Source of the DNA: Hemerocallis citrina
Lineage: Eukaryota; Streptophyta; Magnoliopsida; Asparagales; Asphodelaceae
Assembly: GCA_017893485.1 (NCBI GenBank)
Contig: CM030360.1
Span: forward strand, 18,027,971-18,091,970
Direction of reading: 5' to 3'
Length of the DNA: 64,000 nucleotides
The notes beneath the pieces were generated by a model, which saw only the letters and a program-made list of their open reading frames with translations, was not told the origin of the DNA and did not search any database. Below are positions 41,624-53,275 of the stretch, piece by piece; the stretch's first letter is position 1, and every line of letters starts with the position of its first letter. The position numbers and the translations under genes are program-made.

Positions 41624-44600
41624 ATGTGTTACATCTTTTGGAATGTTAGAGGGATGCGCTCGAGAGTTAAGGCGCGTCTGGTCAGTGACACCATAGATAG
41701 GATTAGGCCGTCTATTTGCGCTCTGCAAGAAACCAAGATTGTGGACCCTTGCTTGAGAGATTTTGAGGGTCTTGTTCCTTTAAAATGATTTGTATGGAGG
41801 TGGAAGTCTTCAGTAGGCATGTCAGGGGGGATTGCTATTGGTGTAGATACTGACGAATTTAGTATCATTGAAGATTTTATTGATAACTTCTCCGTTTCTG
41901 TTAGGATCAAACGTAGAAGAGATAATTGGGAACAAATGATCACCTCCGTTTACGGTCCTTGCGATTTCTATCGTAGAGACGAGTTCTGGGCGGAGTTATG
42001 AGTTATTAGAGATAGATGGGCGGGGCCTTGGGTGGTTGGGGGGGACTTCAACATCACTAGGTTTAGTCATGAGCACAGGGGGAGGGGGCCTACAGATAGA
42101 GATAAACAACGCTTCAACGGAGCCATTGACGACCTCGGTCTCATCGAGATCAAGGGGAATGACAGGAGGTTTACGTGGTCGAATATGAAGGCGGTCCCTA
42201 CCCTTGCAAAACTAGAAAGAATCTTGGTCTCAGCAGAGTGGGAGGATGCTGCCCCGTTTGCGCAAGTGAGATCGATTCCTAGATCGACGTCGGACCATAT
42301 CCCGCTGGTTCTGGAGTGGGAGAGGGGAAGAAGATACCCGCCTAGACAATTTAGATTCGAGAAGTATTGGTGCTCCAATCCGGGGTGCTTAGGGGTCATC
42401 GCCAATTCTTGGGGGAGGCCTACTAGATATAAAGATGTGATCTCTATCTGGAACACCAAGCTGAGTCGTCTGAGAAGAGAGCTTAAATCTTGGGCAAGAA
42501 GAGAGTTCGAAGAATCTAGGAGAAGAATAGAAGTAATCGCGGAGAGGGTGTAGGAGCTGGAGAAGATCCAAGAAGACCGATGCCTCCTTCAGTCAGAAGC
42601 CGAGGAGCTTTCTTCCTTCAGGGCGGAGCTTCTTTCAAACGGAGAAAAGGAGGAGTGTTATTGGAGACAGAGATCGAGAGTGCAATGGCTTAAGGAGGGG
42701 GACGCGAATTCGGCATTCTTTCATATGGTGGCTAGCGAGAGGAATAGACACAACAAAATAGGAGGGTTAATGGTAGGGGAAGAGTGGGTTCAGGAGGATG
42801 CGGTTATTAGAGACCATATAGAGTCTAATTTCAGAGAGCTCCTGGGGTCCAAGAGGAACTTGAGATGCAGTTTGGATTCGGATATGTGGGATAATTCGAG
42901 GATTGAGGGGAGCGATTGCCTAGAGGTTCCTTTCGGAGAGGAAGAAATTTCTAAAGCTATCAGGTCCCTGAGTCAGGATAAAGCACCGGGACCGGATGGC
43001 TTTCCAATTTTTTTCTATTCAAGGTTTTGGCACATTGTCGGCAAAGATTTCCTAGATATTTTTAAAGAACTCTTCGATGGGGAGGCTAAGATTGACAGAC
43101 TGAACTATGCCAATGTTGTCCTTATTCCAAAAAAGACTAACATTAGGAGGATTAATGACCTGCGTCCTATTAGCCTCCTGAACGGCTCGTTCAAAATCAT
43201 TACCAAGGTGTTGGCTAATAGATTAATGCCTTTTCTCTCCGACATTATCGGGGATTCTCAAAGTGGTTTTGTTCAAGGGAGAGATATCACAGACAGCATT
43301 GCTTCTGCCCACGAAGTGGTTTTCAGAGGAGCTAAAGACAAGGTAGATGGCTTCCTTCTAAAACTGGACTTCCAAAAGGCGTATGATACTGTCGAATGGG
43401 ACTGTGTGGATGAGGCGTTCCTTGTTAAAGGTTTCGGGGTTAAATGGAGGAGGTGGATCAGGATGTGTGTCAGGAATGGGAAGTCGTTCGTTCAGATTAA
43501 CGGGGAAAGGGGAAGAGTAATTAGATGCAAGAGAGGGTTGAGATAGGGAGATCCCCTGTCACCTTTCATCTTCACCTTTATTGCGGATGGTCTTGCAGAA
43601 ATGAATAGGACAGGAATGGAGAAGGGCATTATCAAGGGGGTGAAAGTAAAGGGGATTGCTGAGCCTATCTCAATTCTACAATACGCTGATGATACTCTCT
43701 TGTTTGGGGTCTCTCAAGTGGAAGAACTGTTGGGCATTAGGGTGCTTCTTATATGCTTCGAGTTCTGGTCAGGGTTATAGGTAAACCTGCAGAAGAGTTG
43801 CGTTTTGGAACTTAGTAATAACACCGGTAGGTCGTCACAGCTGTCTTCGGCTATCTTAGAGTGTGCCTCGGGGGCATACCCTCTCTGCTATCTTGGCAGT
43901 GCGATTAGACTAGGGAAAATGGTTCGCGAGGATTGGGTGCCTCTTATTGAGAAGATCGAAAGGAAACTGGCAGGATGGAAAGGCTTGTGCTTATCTTTGG
44001 GGGGGAGAATAACTCTGATCAACTCTGTTCTCAGTAGTCTTCCTACTTACCTTATGTCAATCTATGATATTCCGAACTGGGTGATTGAGAGAATCGATAG
44101 AAGTAGACGGCGATTTCTATGGAAAGGATGTCGGGAGGATAGCAAGGGCTTTCACTTGATGAGATGGGACTGGGTGTGTAAGAGGAAAGAGTTTGGGGGT
44201 TTAGGAGTGGTAAATCTACGTGATATGAACAAGGCACTACTCTCGAAGTGGTGGTGGAAGATGCATAAGAAACGTAAGGCGTGGTGGAGTAACTCTTTCT
44301 TTAAATACCGGAGAAGGAAAATTTGTAAGTTTGGGGGGAGTAAGAAGCAGGGGACAGTTTCAGCGATGTGGAAAGGAATTGCTAAGGTAGGGAATCTTTT
44401 CCACGCCAATACGAAATGCATTCTTGGTAATGGCAGAGACACAAGGTTTTGGAAGGACAAGTGGTGTGGGGATAATTCCATCTGCTCGTTGTTCCCTCAA
44501 CTTGCTGCAGAGATTGTGGGGAAAGATGACTCGATCGCGGAGGTGTGGAAGAGGCAAGGCTTAAACTTTAGATGCGTAGGCTCCTTGTCGCCTCTTGCGG

Positions 44601-45238
44601 AGGAGCAATTGGGTAAAATAAAGATCTTGTTGTGCTCTTTAGTGCGGCCTATAAAGGGACAAGAGGACGAAAGACTCTGGATTGGGGGAAGCTCGAAAGA
44701 CTTCTCGGTAGCTTCAATGTACGGAATATTGAACGACGGGGGGATTAGGAGTTCTGTGGCGAATACTACTTGGAAGTCTCCTGTCCCTAACAAGGTGAAG
44801 GCTTTCATGTGGTTGGTACAACACGACGCTATTTTATCAAAGACTAACCTTAGGAAGAGAAATATTCTGTTAGATGTGACGTTCTTACAATGTTTCGGTG
44901 GAGAGGAGGATTCATCTCACATTTTTTTTGCCTGCCCGAAAGCGAGGTTAATCTGGGAGATCATGGGTTTAGGGTTTAATATAGATTGCATCTCTAATTG
45001 TATAGAGGACATATGGGGTAGAGGGAGATCTAGGCTCATATGTAAGGACCATAGATTTTTGTGGGACATCACAACGGGGGTGGTTTTATGGTCCCTATGG
45101 CGGGATAGGAATGATCTATGCTTTCGTAACTATAGATGTTCTTTCAAATTGGCACTGCATAATATTCTGGCGCTAATAGATTTCTGGGCAGGTAACTCGG
45201 TGGCGAGAAAGAGGATCAGATTCGAGGGGGGCGAGTGA
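41624..45238 (+). pseudogene. LINE ORF2: endonuclease-reverse transcriptase with five in-frame stops
   Basis: One frame of 1204 codons covers an AP endonuclease (FWNVRGMRSR, LQETKIV, GGDFNITRF, SDHIPLVLEW; about 41630-42330), reverse transcriptase (DKAPGPDGFP, LRPISLLNG, LKLDFQKAYDTVEWD, and the catalytic YADD at 43682-43693) and a C-terminal zf-RVT domain (about 44770-45100). In-frame stops occur at 41786, 41999, 42551, 43544 and 43778. No frameshift was found. In context, most stops look like single C-to-T or G-to-A changes, as expected for decay of methylated cytosines. The protein would nick target DNA and copy LINE RNA in the nucleus. This copy cannot make it in one piece. Confidence 0.9.
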
Positions 45239-45520
45239 AGCAGGGGGTAGGGAGTGCTGGTCCCCTATTCAGGCAGGGCGACTGTAACTTTCTGGGAGAG
45301 CCAATGGGAGCCTTTTCAGCCTATTCTTTTGAGGGATGTGTGTTCATTCCTAGCTGGTTGTATCTTTCTTTATGCTTTTTATTTCGGCATGGTGGTGGTT
45401 CGATGTAGGAGGGGTTAACCTCCGAGATTAGGATGTTTTGTAATATGGACTTTTGTAATTTCGTTAATTGTTCATTAATGAAATCGGTGACCGTGGTCAC
45501 TTTTATCTCAAAAAAAAAAA
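45239..45520 (+). other. LINE 3' UTR and A tail
   Basis: It ends TTTTATCTC followed by eleven A residues. The second target duplication starts at 45521. Confidence 0.85.
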
Positions 45521-45533
45521 CATGTTGTTAAGT

Positions 45534-46200
45534 GCCCTGCCAAAAGATACAAAAGATATAGCTGTAATAGAAGTAAAATTTTCAATTATATATATATATA
45601 CACACACACACACGGACGTACATGGTGGATAGAAGTGGCAAATCTGACAGAGAATTTGGAATGGTTCCTGAGAGTTGGTTGTTAGAAAGAATTCTGTCTC
45701 AGAAAAAAAAATGTAATTAATTGAAATACCTGTGCTTGATATTAAAAATGAATAAGGATAGCATACATACAATCTCTTTAATGTACGAGGCAACCTGTTT
45801 GGTATACTTCCGCAATATGGTTACCGCTCAAATATCTACATTGCAATTAACCGCAAAACATGTTAGTAGAAGAGTTAGTTAAAACTCATTAATATCAAGA
45901 AAAAAATCTATAAGAATATTGTCATCCACATGAGGTTTGCTCTGCAGAGACAATACTCCGTAAAGATATGAAAAACTTACATTGTTCTAATTGATGTGAA
46001 CATATCCAATGACAGAAGCAACCACCCTCCCAAATTTGTGCCATTGAGAATTCTATTAAAAATTGTAACAGTTAGTAGATTTCTAATATGGAAAACCAAT
46101 AAACCATTAAGAATTCTATCATATTTACATACATTGCAGTTATTTTTGAATCAAGGCAGGGGTCAGCCCCGAGTCTCCATCCGGGAAGAGGAGGCAAGAT
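45534..46200 (-). pseudogene. STRUBBELIG-family (SRF) receptor-like gene relic, 5' exons
   Basis: Minus-strand exons lie at 46200-46133 (PPLPGWRLGADPCLDSKITA), 46052-45981 (NGTNLGGWLLLSLDMFTSIR), 45835-45771 (YLSGNHI, then SIPNRLPRTLKRL), 45693-45622 (LSNNQLSGTIPNSLSDLPLL) and 45536-45534, the start of the exon that continues at 38973. 'LPGW..GADPC' matches the conserved N-terminal 'W..GGDPC' of LRR-V receptors. Junction phases fit across all exons, including across the LINE. The third exon has a 1-nt deletion between NHI and SIPN. The signal peptide exon was not found. With the missing kinase part, this is a pseudogene or a truncated duplicate. Confidence 0.75.
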
Positions 46201-46205
46201 GAAGT

Positions 46206-46499
46206 ATTAAGAGAAGTAGTTGATAGCAAAAACTGCCAATATACATATATATATATATATATAAATTGCATCAAAACAATAGAAAAAATAGGAAAACTAA
46301 ACTAAAAATCTGTTTGCAGATATTTTTTTAAGGTAGAACAACTTGACGAGAACATGTTTCTTGTTTAAGAGAACAAGACTTTAGTTGTTATCTGGTGAAG
46401 ACTTGTTTTAAGGTGTCAATTCTTTGTACAAATGAGAGACGCTGAGAGAGATATCCAGAGAAACAACCGAAAATACTTTTACCATAGTAGCAGACAACA
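46206..46499. other. AT-rich DNA between SRF relic and second LINE
   Basis: It contains a (TA)n stretch near 46245-46262. No gene was seen. Confidence 0.5.
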
Positions 46500-46527
46500 G
46501 CCCAGCGATCTTCGTTCAATGTCCAAG

Positions 46528-48989
46528 AGAGGTAGAGTGGAGGAGGATGAACGTCGTCCATAGGAAGAGCTGGCGTTGAGGATCTAGATGAGTTGAGGGT
46601 TAGAGGCCGTTCTCAAGCGAGGGACAACCGACCGAACCATAGAGGATGGTCGAGGCAAGGAAGGCCCGAAGCCCAGAGTCGAGGGCCTGTGGGTAAGGGT
46701 ATGCTAGCCGCAGCGGAGGTGGAAAGACCACCAGCGACTTATAGGAGATCCTACCTAGAGGTGACCACAAGAGGTAAATATGACCCAGGGTGTGCATCCC
46801 AAAGACGTGGGGATGGTGCGTCGGAGTTAGAATTAATGAAAAAGAAAGAAGATGAGGAGGGAGAGTGGATCTTATACAAGCTCAAAAGAGTTAAGAAGGC
46901 AGAGAAGAAGGTCGAAAAACTGAGCTCTTTGTCGTCGTCTGCTCCATCAGGGAAACCAAAGCCTACTCAGTGTCACAAATGCGCCGAGACTGGCCACACC
47001 ATCCATGAATGCGGAATGATTGGTTTTGTTATGCGTGCAAGAAGTCTGGCCACATTTCAAAGAATTGTCCCACGATCAAATCGAACGGAAGTGTGCAATC
47101 GCGGTCGTCTGCTCCGGTGGTTCCCTCGAGAGCCATAGTCAACAGGGTGGAGATTGCGAAGTCGGAGGAGAGTTTTGATGCTGGTTGGAAAATTATCAAA
47201 GCGGTCATCACGCCCACGCCGATCATGGCCGAATTCGAGTCTCGTATGAAGTTATGTATCGTGTTGAAAATCCACACGGGGAACCCGACCATCGCCGAAA
47301 TGTCGGAGGTGCTTTCAGAGAGCATTAGGCCTACAATGCAACTGAATTGGGATATTCAAAAGATTAAACAAGATCTATACCTAGTGTTCTGCGGATCCGA
47401 GGAAAGAATCACTGAGGTGCTCTCTAATGGAAGTCTGTAGGGTGAGGACTGGTATGGGTCTATAAGTAGATGGTAGCGTAGTTTTGGAGCTATGAAGATG
47501 GACAAGACGCCGGTGATTTGGGTGCAACTTCTCAATATGCCGTTTCAATGTTAGGTAAGATCGGCGTTTCAAAACCTCATCAGAGGGTTTGGGTACCTTA
47601 TCTCCATCGATAAGAACACAAATTTCCAAACGTGGTAGGAGTATGCGAGAATCCAAATCGGAGTTCACGACCTTAACCTCATCGCGAGGAGAGACACGAG
47701 GTGAAAGTTATTATCGAGAGGAGGAAGAAGGTTTCGTTTAGGGAGTCGCCGGAGAATTCAGACAACATGTCAGAGGTCCATTTGGAGAAGAAGACAGAGG
47801 TTGAAGACGAGCGATAGACACTTGATACAGGAGCTGCGCATCTGAACCGTCCATTGGGTGCGGAGAGGGAAAAGGCAGCAATTGACTGTCATCCGTTCAA
47901 TCATAGGAGAGGCTATAAGATCCATTCAAAACAGCATATCTCGGATCAATTTAGAGAAGCGGATCCAGGGGCAGAAGTGACAACTTGAAGACAGGTGGGA
48001 GTAGGAGGTGACGTGAAGACGAAGGCATCAGAGAAAGGTGAGCTAGCTATAGGTGTGGGGTTCGGCGGATTGTCAGAGGGAGAAAGTGTCACACATCAAG
48101 TTCGAGGTACTGTGGATGGTCATGGGACGGTGAGGAGAGGAATAGCTGCAGTCATGATGGAGACAACGTCACCTAGGACGGGGGGGCCCACTCCTATACA
48201 GATGGTAGTCATGACTATGACTAGAGACGATTTCCAAAGTACGGTTGAGCTAGCTATTAGAGCGATTTCATCCAATTTGAATGTTATTGGGCTTGGGCTT
48301 GGGCCGGGTAGGGCAGAGAATCTTATAGCGCCAGAGAATGGGAATGGGCAGACTCATAATGGCTCGGGGGATTTTTATGGAGTAGGCATTGAAACGGGTC
48401 CTACTAAAAGAATACAAATCCAAGCAACGGTGGTAAACTAATAGAGGGGGAGGACGATGAGAACCGTATATATGCAATGGTTGGCGTCGAAGAGTCACAA
48501 GGTCAAGAAGGGGGTTCCGAGAGTGGTCAAGAGGTGGAGCCGGAGTTAGGGGACAATGAGACCGATCATATGGATGATGATAGCATAGGTGCATTATATG
48601 GAGTGGGGGATGAGAACCACGACTCTAATAGTGAACACGAAAGGTGGGTAAGGCAAGTGAATGAGCTAGCTTCAGGTTCAGGAAAAATCAAGTGGACACG
48701 CTTAGAGGCCATGGGGACTGGGGTTGATGAGGCAAAGAGGAAGAGCAAGAGACAGATGGACAGATGGGGCTCGAAGGGGCCTAGTGAGGAGGACCTCATC
48801 AAATCGGCGGCAAAGGCAAAGGAACCAACTTCTGCATGTGGAGGTGAGTTGTCAATTTTGAGATTTATTTTCGATAATATGATTCTCTACTATGCTAGCA
48901 TGTTAGGAATAGACATGGGGTCCACTACAGCCGAACAACTTCTTAGGGTTAATGCGTTGAGAAAAGAGGAATACAGATTAGGATTTTAG
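46528..48989 (+). pseudogene. Degraded LINE ORF1
   Basis: The frame starts with MSKRGRVEEDE but is closed within 20 codons and continues in pieces. The KKKEDEEGEWILYKLKRVKK block (about 46840) and the first knuckle CHKCAETGHTIHEC are in one frame. A frameshift near 47005 moves to the frame with the second knuckle CYACKKSGHISKNC and the DUF4283-like part (AEFESRMKLCIVL...). Further stops follow near 47440-47640. The acidic C-terminal piece ends with GSKGPSEEDLIKSAAKAKEP and SACGGELSILRF, which parallels the neighbour's GSKGPSEEELIRSAAKSKEP. Confidence 0.85.
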
Positions 48990-49046
48990 AGTATCCCGTA
49001 GATTGGGATAGATTAAGGGGGTAGAGACGTCTACGATTTTTTTTTA

Positions 49047-50509
49047 ATGTTGTACATTTTTTGGAATGTGAGAGGTATGCGATCTAGGGGTAAAATTAGA
49101 TTAGTGGGCGACACTATTGCAAAGAAGAAGCCAAACAAAGACTTTGAATGCCTTAGATCTCTGAGAGATTTCCACTGGTGGTTCAAGACGTCTAGAGGAA
49201 TGTCGGGGGGTATAGCTCTAGGAGTTGACTCGACGATCTTCGAAATTGTAGATAGTGTTGTCGGGGACTTCTCGGTGACCATTAGAATTAAACGTAAAAG
49301 AGATGGCTGGGAGCATATGGTCTCGTCAGTATACGGTCCATATAATCCTACTCTTAGAGGTGACTTCTGAGAAGAGTTAAGAGGTATTAGGGGTAGATGG
49401 GACGGTCCATGGGTGCTGGGAGGTGACTTTAATATTACTAGATTTCAAACCGAACACAGAGGGAAAGGTTCATCCGATAGAGATAGGCACAATTTCAATC
49501 AGGTTATCAACGATTTGGATCTCACGGAGATTCAGGCATCCAATAGGAGATTTACTTGGACAAATATGCAGGCTAATCCGACCCTCGCTAAACTAGATAG
49601 AGTTTTGGTTTCGGCAGAATGGGAGGACTTGTTCCCACTTGCGGAAGTAAGGACAATTCCGAGATTTACATCTGACCATGCCCCGCTCATTATGGAATGT
49701 GGTGATGTTAGGAATTTGCCTAGGCCACAATTCAAATTTGAGAAAGCATGGACCTTGTCAGACAACTGTGCGAAGATCATTCAACAGTCGTTGGAGAGTC
49801 CGGTGGCCCGGACGGATGCGGTATCAAAATGGATTATCAAGATGAGATGGTTGTGTAAATGTCTTAAGATTTGGGCTAAGCAGGAGTTTGGAGAGATCTT
49901 TAGGAAGAATGAGAGTTTAGGGGAGAGGAGTCATGAGCTAGAACTTATTGAGGAGGATAGCAGCCTGGAAAGAGGTGTATTTGAGGAACTGACGGCAATC
50001 AGAGGTGAACTATACATAATTGGAGAGATGGATGAATGTTACTGGATGCAAAGATTAAGGGTTTAATGGCTCAAGGAAGGAGATTCTAACACTGCCTTCT
50101 TTCATAAGGTGGTGAATGGGAGAAGAAGACACATTCACGTTGGGGGGATGTTTATTGATGAAGTCTGGACAGAGGATAGTGAGAAAATCAAACAACATAT
50201 AGATAGGGGATTTAGAGACCGTATTGGAAAGTAGAGAAGTCAAAGAGGCAAGTTACAATTAGACATGTGGAGTGAATCCAGAATCGATGGAAGTGAAGGG
50301 GTTGAAGAAGAATTCTCAGAAAAGGAAATCCTTAAAGCAGTCAAACTTCTGGGTCAGGATAAGGCGCCGGGACCAGATGGATTCCCGATCTTGTTCTACA
50401 AACGCTATTGGAATATAATCAAGAACAATTTTATTGATATATTCCAGGAACTTTATCTGGGGGGTGCACAAGTTGAAAAATTAAACTACGCGAATGTTAT
50501 CTTAATCCC
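49047..50509 (+). pseudogene. Degraded and truncated LINE ORF2
   Basis: The start MLYIFWNVRGMRSRGKIRLV matches the neighbour's ORF2. A deletion in the endonuclease removes the segment that carries LQETKI in the intact copy, so a metal-binding Glu is lost. The frame (same register throughout) continues with GGDFNITRFQTEHRGKG, SDHAPLIMECG and, after stops near 49368, 50064 and 50233, the RT start DKAPGPDGFPILFYKRYWN. It ends at 50509 before the catalytic YADD. Confidence 0.85.
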
Positions 50510-51625
50510 TGTTACCGCTGAATCTGGTGTGGGGTAAACATAGAATTTGTGGGTTCGTGGAAAAACCTGAATAGCAGATCCGAACCTGTTTCGCCAGAGT
50601 TGGACTGTTGGCTCCCGCCGTTCACCTGCAAGGAAGTGCGAGACACAGGGGTTGATCCCGGCGACGCACCCTCCGACGCTCTTGTCAGTAACCAGTAAAG
50701 ATTAAGAAAGAGCTTAAGTTGGCAAAAGAGTGATTAACCTGTAACAGTGGTAGGTGGGGGGTATTTATAGTCGCCGTTGGGATCAGATTAGGAATGTGAT
50801 TCCTGTGATCTGATAAGGCGTAAAATCCTCGTAATCAGATTAGGAATGTAATCCCTTAATTCCCGGTGAGAGGATAGTCGCGAATCAGGCCCGTTGATTT
50901 GGTTCAATCAGAGACCCTAATTCTATCCTGTCGGACTGGGTTTGTATCGGGTCGGGACCCGTACCCAGTTGAGGTGGATCCGTTCGCGGGTTGTTGAATC
51001 TGTGAGAAGGAGACTCAGTACCCGCTTCGGACCCGTTAGTAGGTGAAATTACCGTTTTACCCCTGAGCTTTAAGATTCGTCTCCGATGTGAACGGTCCCG
51101 ATTTAATCCTATTTTTAGCCATATCACGAGCCCCACACTCCTAGAGACTGAGTTTTTTCAGTCTTTGAGGAGTAGTTTTGTTGTTCTAATGACGTATGGG
51201 ATTTTATCGGTGTTCATAAGGGAGTTTGGATCTTGCTCGGGGTGTAACGGTGTTATTCTGGGCTTGTAAAATGTCCAAAAATATTCTCAGAATTTTCTCG
51301 ATTTTTGGTGATTTTTCCAGATTTTTCTGATTTTTTTCTCATTTTTTTGAATTTTTTATTCATTTTTCGAATTAAATAATTAATTATCGAAAATATTAAT
51401 TAATTATTCTAATTTAATAATTATTTTTCCAGAATTTTAAAATAATTTTTCCGAATTAATAATTATTTTTAGAATTTTTAATTATTTTTTTTCGATTTTT
51501 TAAATATTTTTTCGGATTTTTTAAATAAAAAACAATTAAATAAATAAATAAATTAATTAAATATTACCTGACACGTGGCGCGATCTGTGCCGTCGGATCC
51601 CGGCACGAATCTCGAGGAGGCGCGT
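50195..51625. repeat. 1.43-kb duplicated block, copy 1 (LINE fragment + LTR + internal DNA)
   Basis: This block recurs at 56005-57441 in the same orientation with small differences. It spans the LINE-LTR junction, so both copies derive from one event and were duplicated afterwards. Confidence 0.9.
50510..51126 (-). repeat. TR-GAG-family LTR (3' type), inserted in LINE
   Basis: It starts TGTTACCGCTGAATCTGG and ends TTTTTAGCCATATCA and is clearly related to the 622-bp LTR at 15144-15765. The purine-rich CGAGCCCCACACTCC complement follows on its right, so it acts as a 3' LTR on the minus strand. Confidence 0.9.
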
Positions 51626-51857
51626 ATCCCAAAAGATCGTTATTTTGTCGTTTTGTGGAGACGTGGTGCGATCTGAGCCGTTCATCAACTTTTGCGCGAT
51701 TTTCGCGAAGATCCAACGGTTGGAGTTGCTCGGTATCGTTTTTCTTCACTTTTGAGCTCGGATTGGTACTTGCTCGAAATCCGACCGAGCAACTTCGCCC
51801 AATTTCGCGCAGCTCGGATCCGATCCACCTCGAGGTGCCACGTGGCGGCCACGTGGC

Positions 51858-51933
<76 letters not shown>

Positions 51934-52644
51934 TTTTCTTTTCTTCCGCTGCTCCTTCTTTCTCTCTTCTTCTTCGTTCTTCGTTCTATTAATTCCTTCT
52001 TCGCCTCTCCTTCTTCATCTCCTTCTCCAACCTCTTTTCCATTCACCGCCGCGCAGCTCACGCAGGGTCGAGGCGAGCAACGGAGTTGACGAGGAGTGAG
52101 CGGCGAACGCGGGGGGCTTCGCCATTGGACGACTCTGACTGCGGCGAGCTCGACAGTTCGAGAGCTTGGATGAGCTCGGAGTTGAAGGAGCTGTAGGTGT
52201 TGGAGCTCGGCCGTGGCGAAGCATGGATAATGGAGATTGCTGATGAAGGAGCTCGACATGGGAGATGGTGGAGGTCGGCGACGGCCTCGACCTTGGCGAG
52301 CTCATGAGTTCGGAGTTGAGTTCTCGGCGAAGAGAAAAGTTCGACGACGCGAGCTCGGTGATGCGCCACTCGTCGAGGAGGAGAACGCATTGATGGGGCT
52401 TGTGGGCATCAAAAACTGAAGGAGAAGAAGGTGACGCATTGGAATTTTGCTCTGTGCGAAACCTTATTGGGGTGTGGAGTTCGCCGAAGTGGAGCTTGAT
52501 GGAGGAGGAGCTCGGTGGAGGTGAGCTTGGTGAGGGACGTTCGGCGACACTTTGTGGACGTTGGCGAGCTCGTTGATAGGGAAGGAGGAGCTCAGGGACG
52601 AGCTGTTCGACGAGTTCAGTGAGAGCCGAGTACTGGGTCCGAAG
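51127..52644 (-). mobile_element. TR-GAG-family internal DNA (3' half)
   Basis: The order matches the intact element: PPT, AT-rich words, ACACGTGGC and CGTTATTTTGTCG words, a microsatellite, then GAGCTCGG-rich DNA. Open frames of 110-231 codons here are biased in composition and unsupported. The segment ends in a junction to an oppositely oriented LTR. The short word GTCCGAAGCGGGTA at the junction is repeated 40 bp further on, which suggests microhomology. Confidence 0.8.
51861..51937. repeat. (AT)n then poly(T) microsatellite
   Basis: About 55 bp of AT repeats followed by 22 T residues, placed after GGCCACGTGGCAC as the poly(T) run is in the intact element. Confidence 0.95.
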
Positions 52645-53201
52645 CGGGTAAAACGGTAATTTCACCTACTAACGGGTCCGAAGCGGGTATTGGGTCTCTT
52701 TCTCACAGATCCAACAACCCGCGAACGGATCCACCTCAACTGGGTACGGGTCCCGACCCGATACAAACCCAGTCCGACAGGATAGAATTAGGGTCTCTGA
52801 TTGAACCAAATCAACGGGCCTGATTTGCGACTATCCTCTCACCGGGAATTAAGGGATTACATTCCTAATCTGATTACGAGGATGTTACGCCTTATCAGAT
52901 CACAGGAATCACATTCCTAATCTGATCCCAACGGCGACTATAAATACCCCCCACCTACCACTGTTACAGGTTAATCACTCTTTTGCCAACTTAAGCTCTT
53001 TCTTAATCTTTACTGGTTACTGACAAGAGCGTCGGAGGGTGCGTCGCCGGGATCAACCCCGGTGTCTCGCACTTCCTTACAGGTGAACGGCGGGAGCCAG
53101 CAGTCCAACTCCGGCAAAACAGGTTCGGATCTGCTATTCAGGTTTTTCCACGAACCCACAAATTCTATCTGTTTACCCCCACACCAGATTCAGCGGTAAC
53201 A
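52645..53201 (+). repeat. TR-GAG-family LTR (5' type), plus orientation, 5'-truncated
   Basis: It is the reverse complement of the LTR at 50510-51126 without its first 75 or so bases. It ends GCGGTAACA and is followed by GATTGGCGCCGTC, so it is a 5' LTR of a plus-strand element. Confidence 0.88.
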
Positions 53202-53203
53202 GA

Positions 53204-53220
53204 TTGGCGCCGTCTATGGG
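53204..53220 (+). other. Primer binding site of the plus-strand TR-GAG-family element
   Basis: TTGGCGCCGTCTATGGG follows the LTR end by two bases and matches the PBS of the intact element apart from one base (TCTATGGG for TCTGTGGG). Confidence 0.85.
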
Positions 53221-53275
53221 AAACCATACGAATAGCAGCTCTCTCCTCTTCCCGTCGACTAGCTCTTCTCCAGCC

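Larger units (their letters stand above)
38974..45520 (+). mobile_element. Full-length plant L1-type LINE with target duplication
   Basis: The 6.5-kb element has a very short 5' UTR, ORF1 (39000-41570), ORF2 (41624-45238), a 0.27-kb 3' UTR and an A tail (45510-45520). The 13-bp duplication CATGTTGTTAAGT flanks it. It sits inside an exon of the SRF-like gene relic, in opposite orientation. ORF2 keeps one frame but has five in-frame stops, so the copy is no longer autonomous. A related older copy begins near 46500. Confidence 0.93.
46500..50509 (+). mobile_element. Older, 3'-truncated LINE of the same family
   Basis: Its ORF1 and the first half of ORF2 are recognisable by alignment in mind to the intact neighbour, with several stops and frameshifts. 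The right end is lost at 50509, where TR-GAG-family LTR DNA begins. The left border is approximate, since no target duplication can be defined. Confidence 0.8.
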
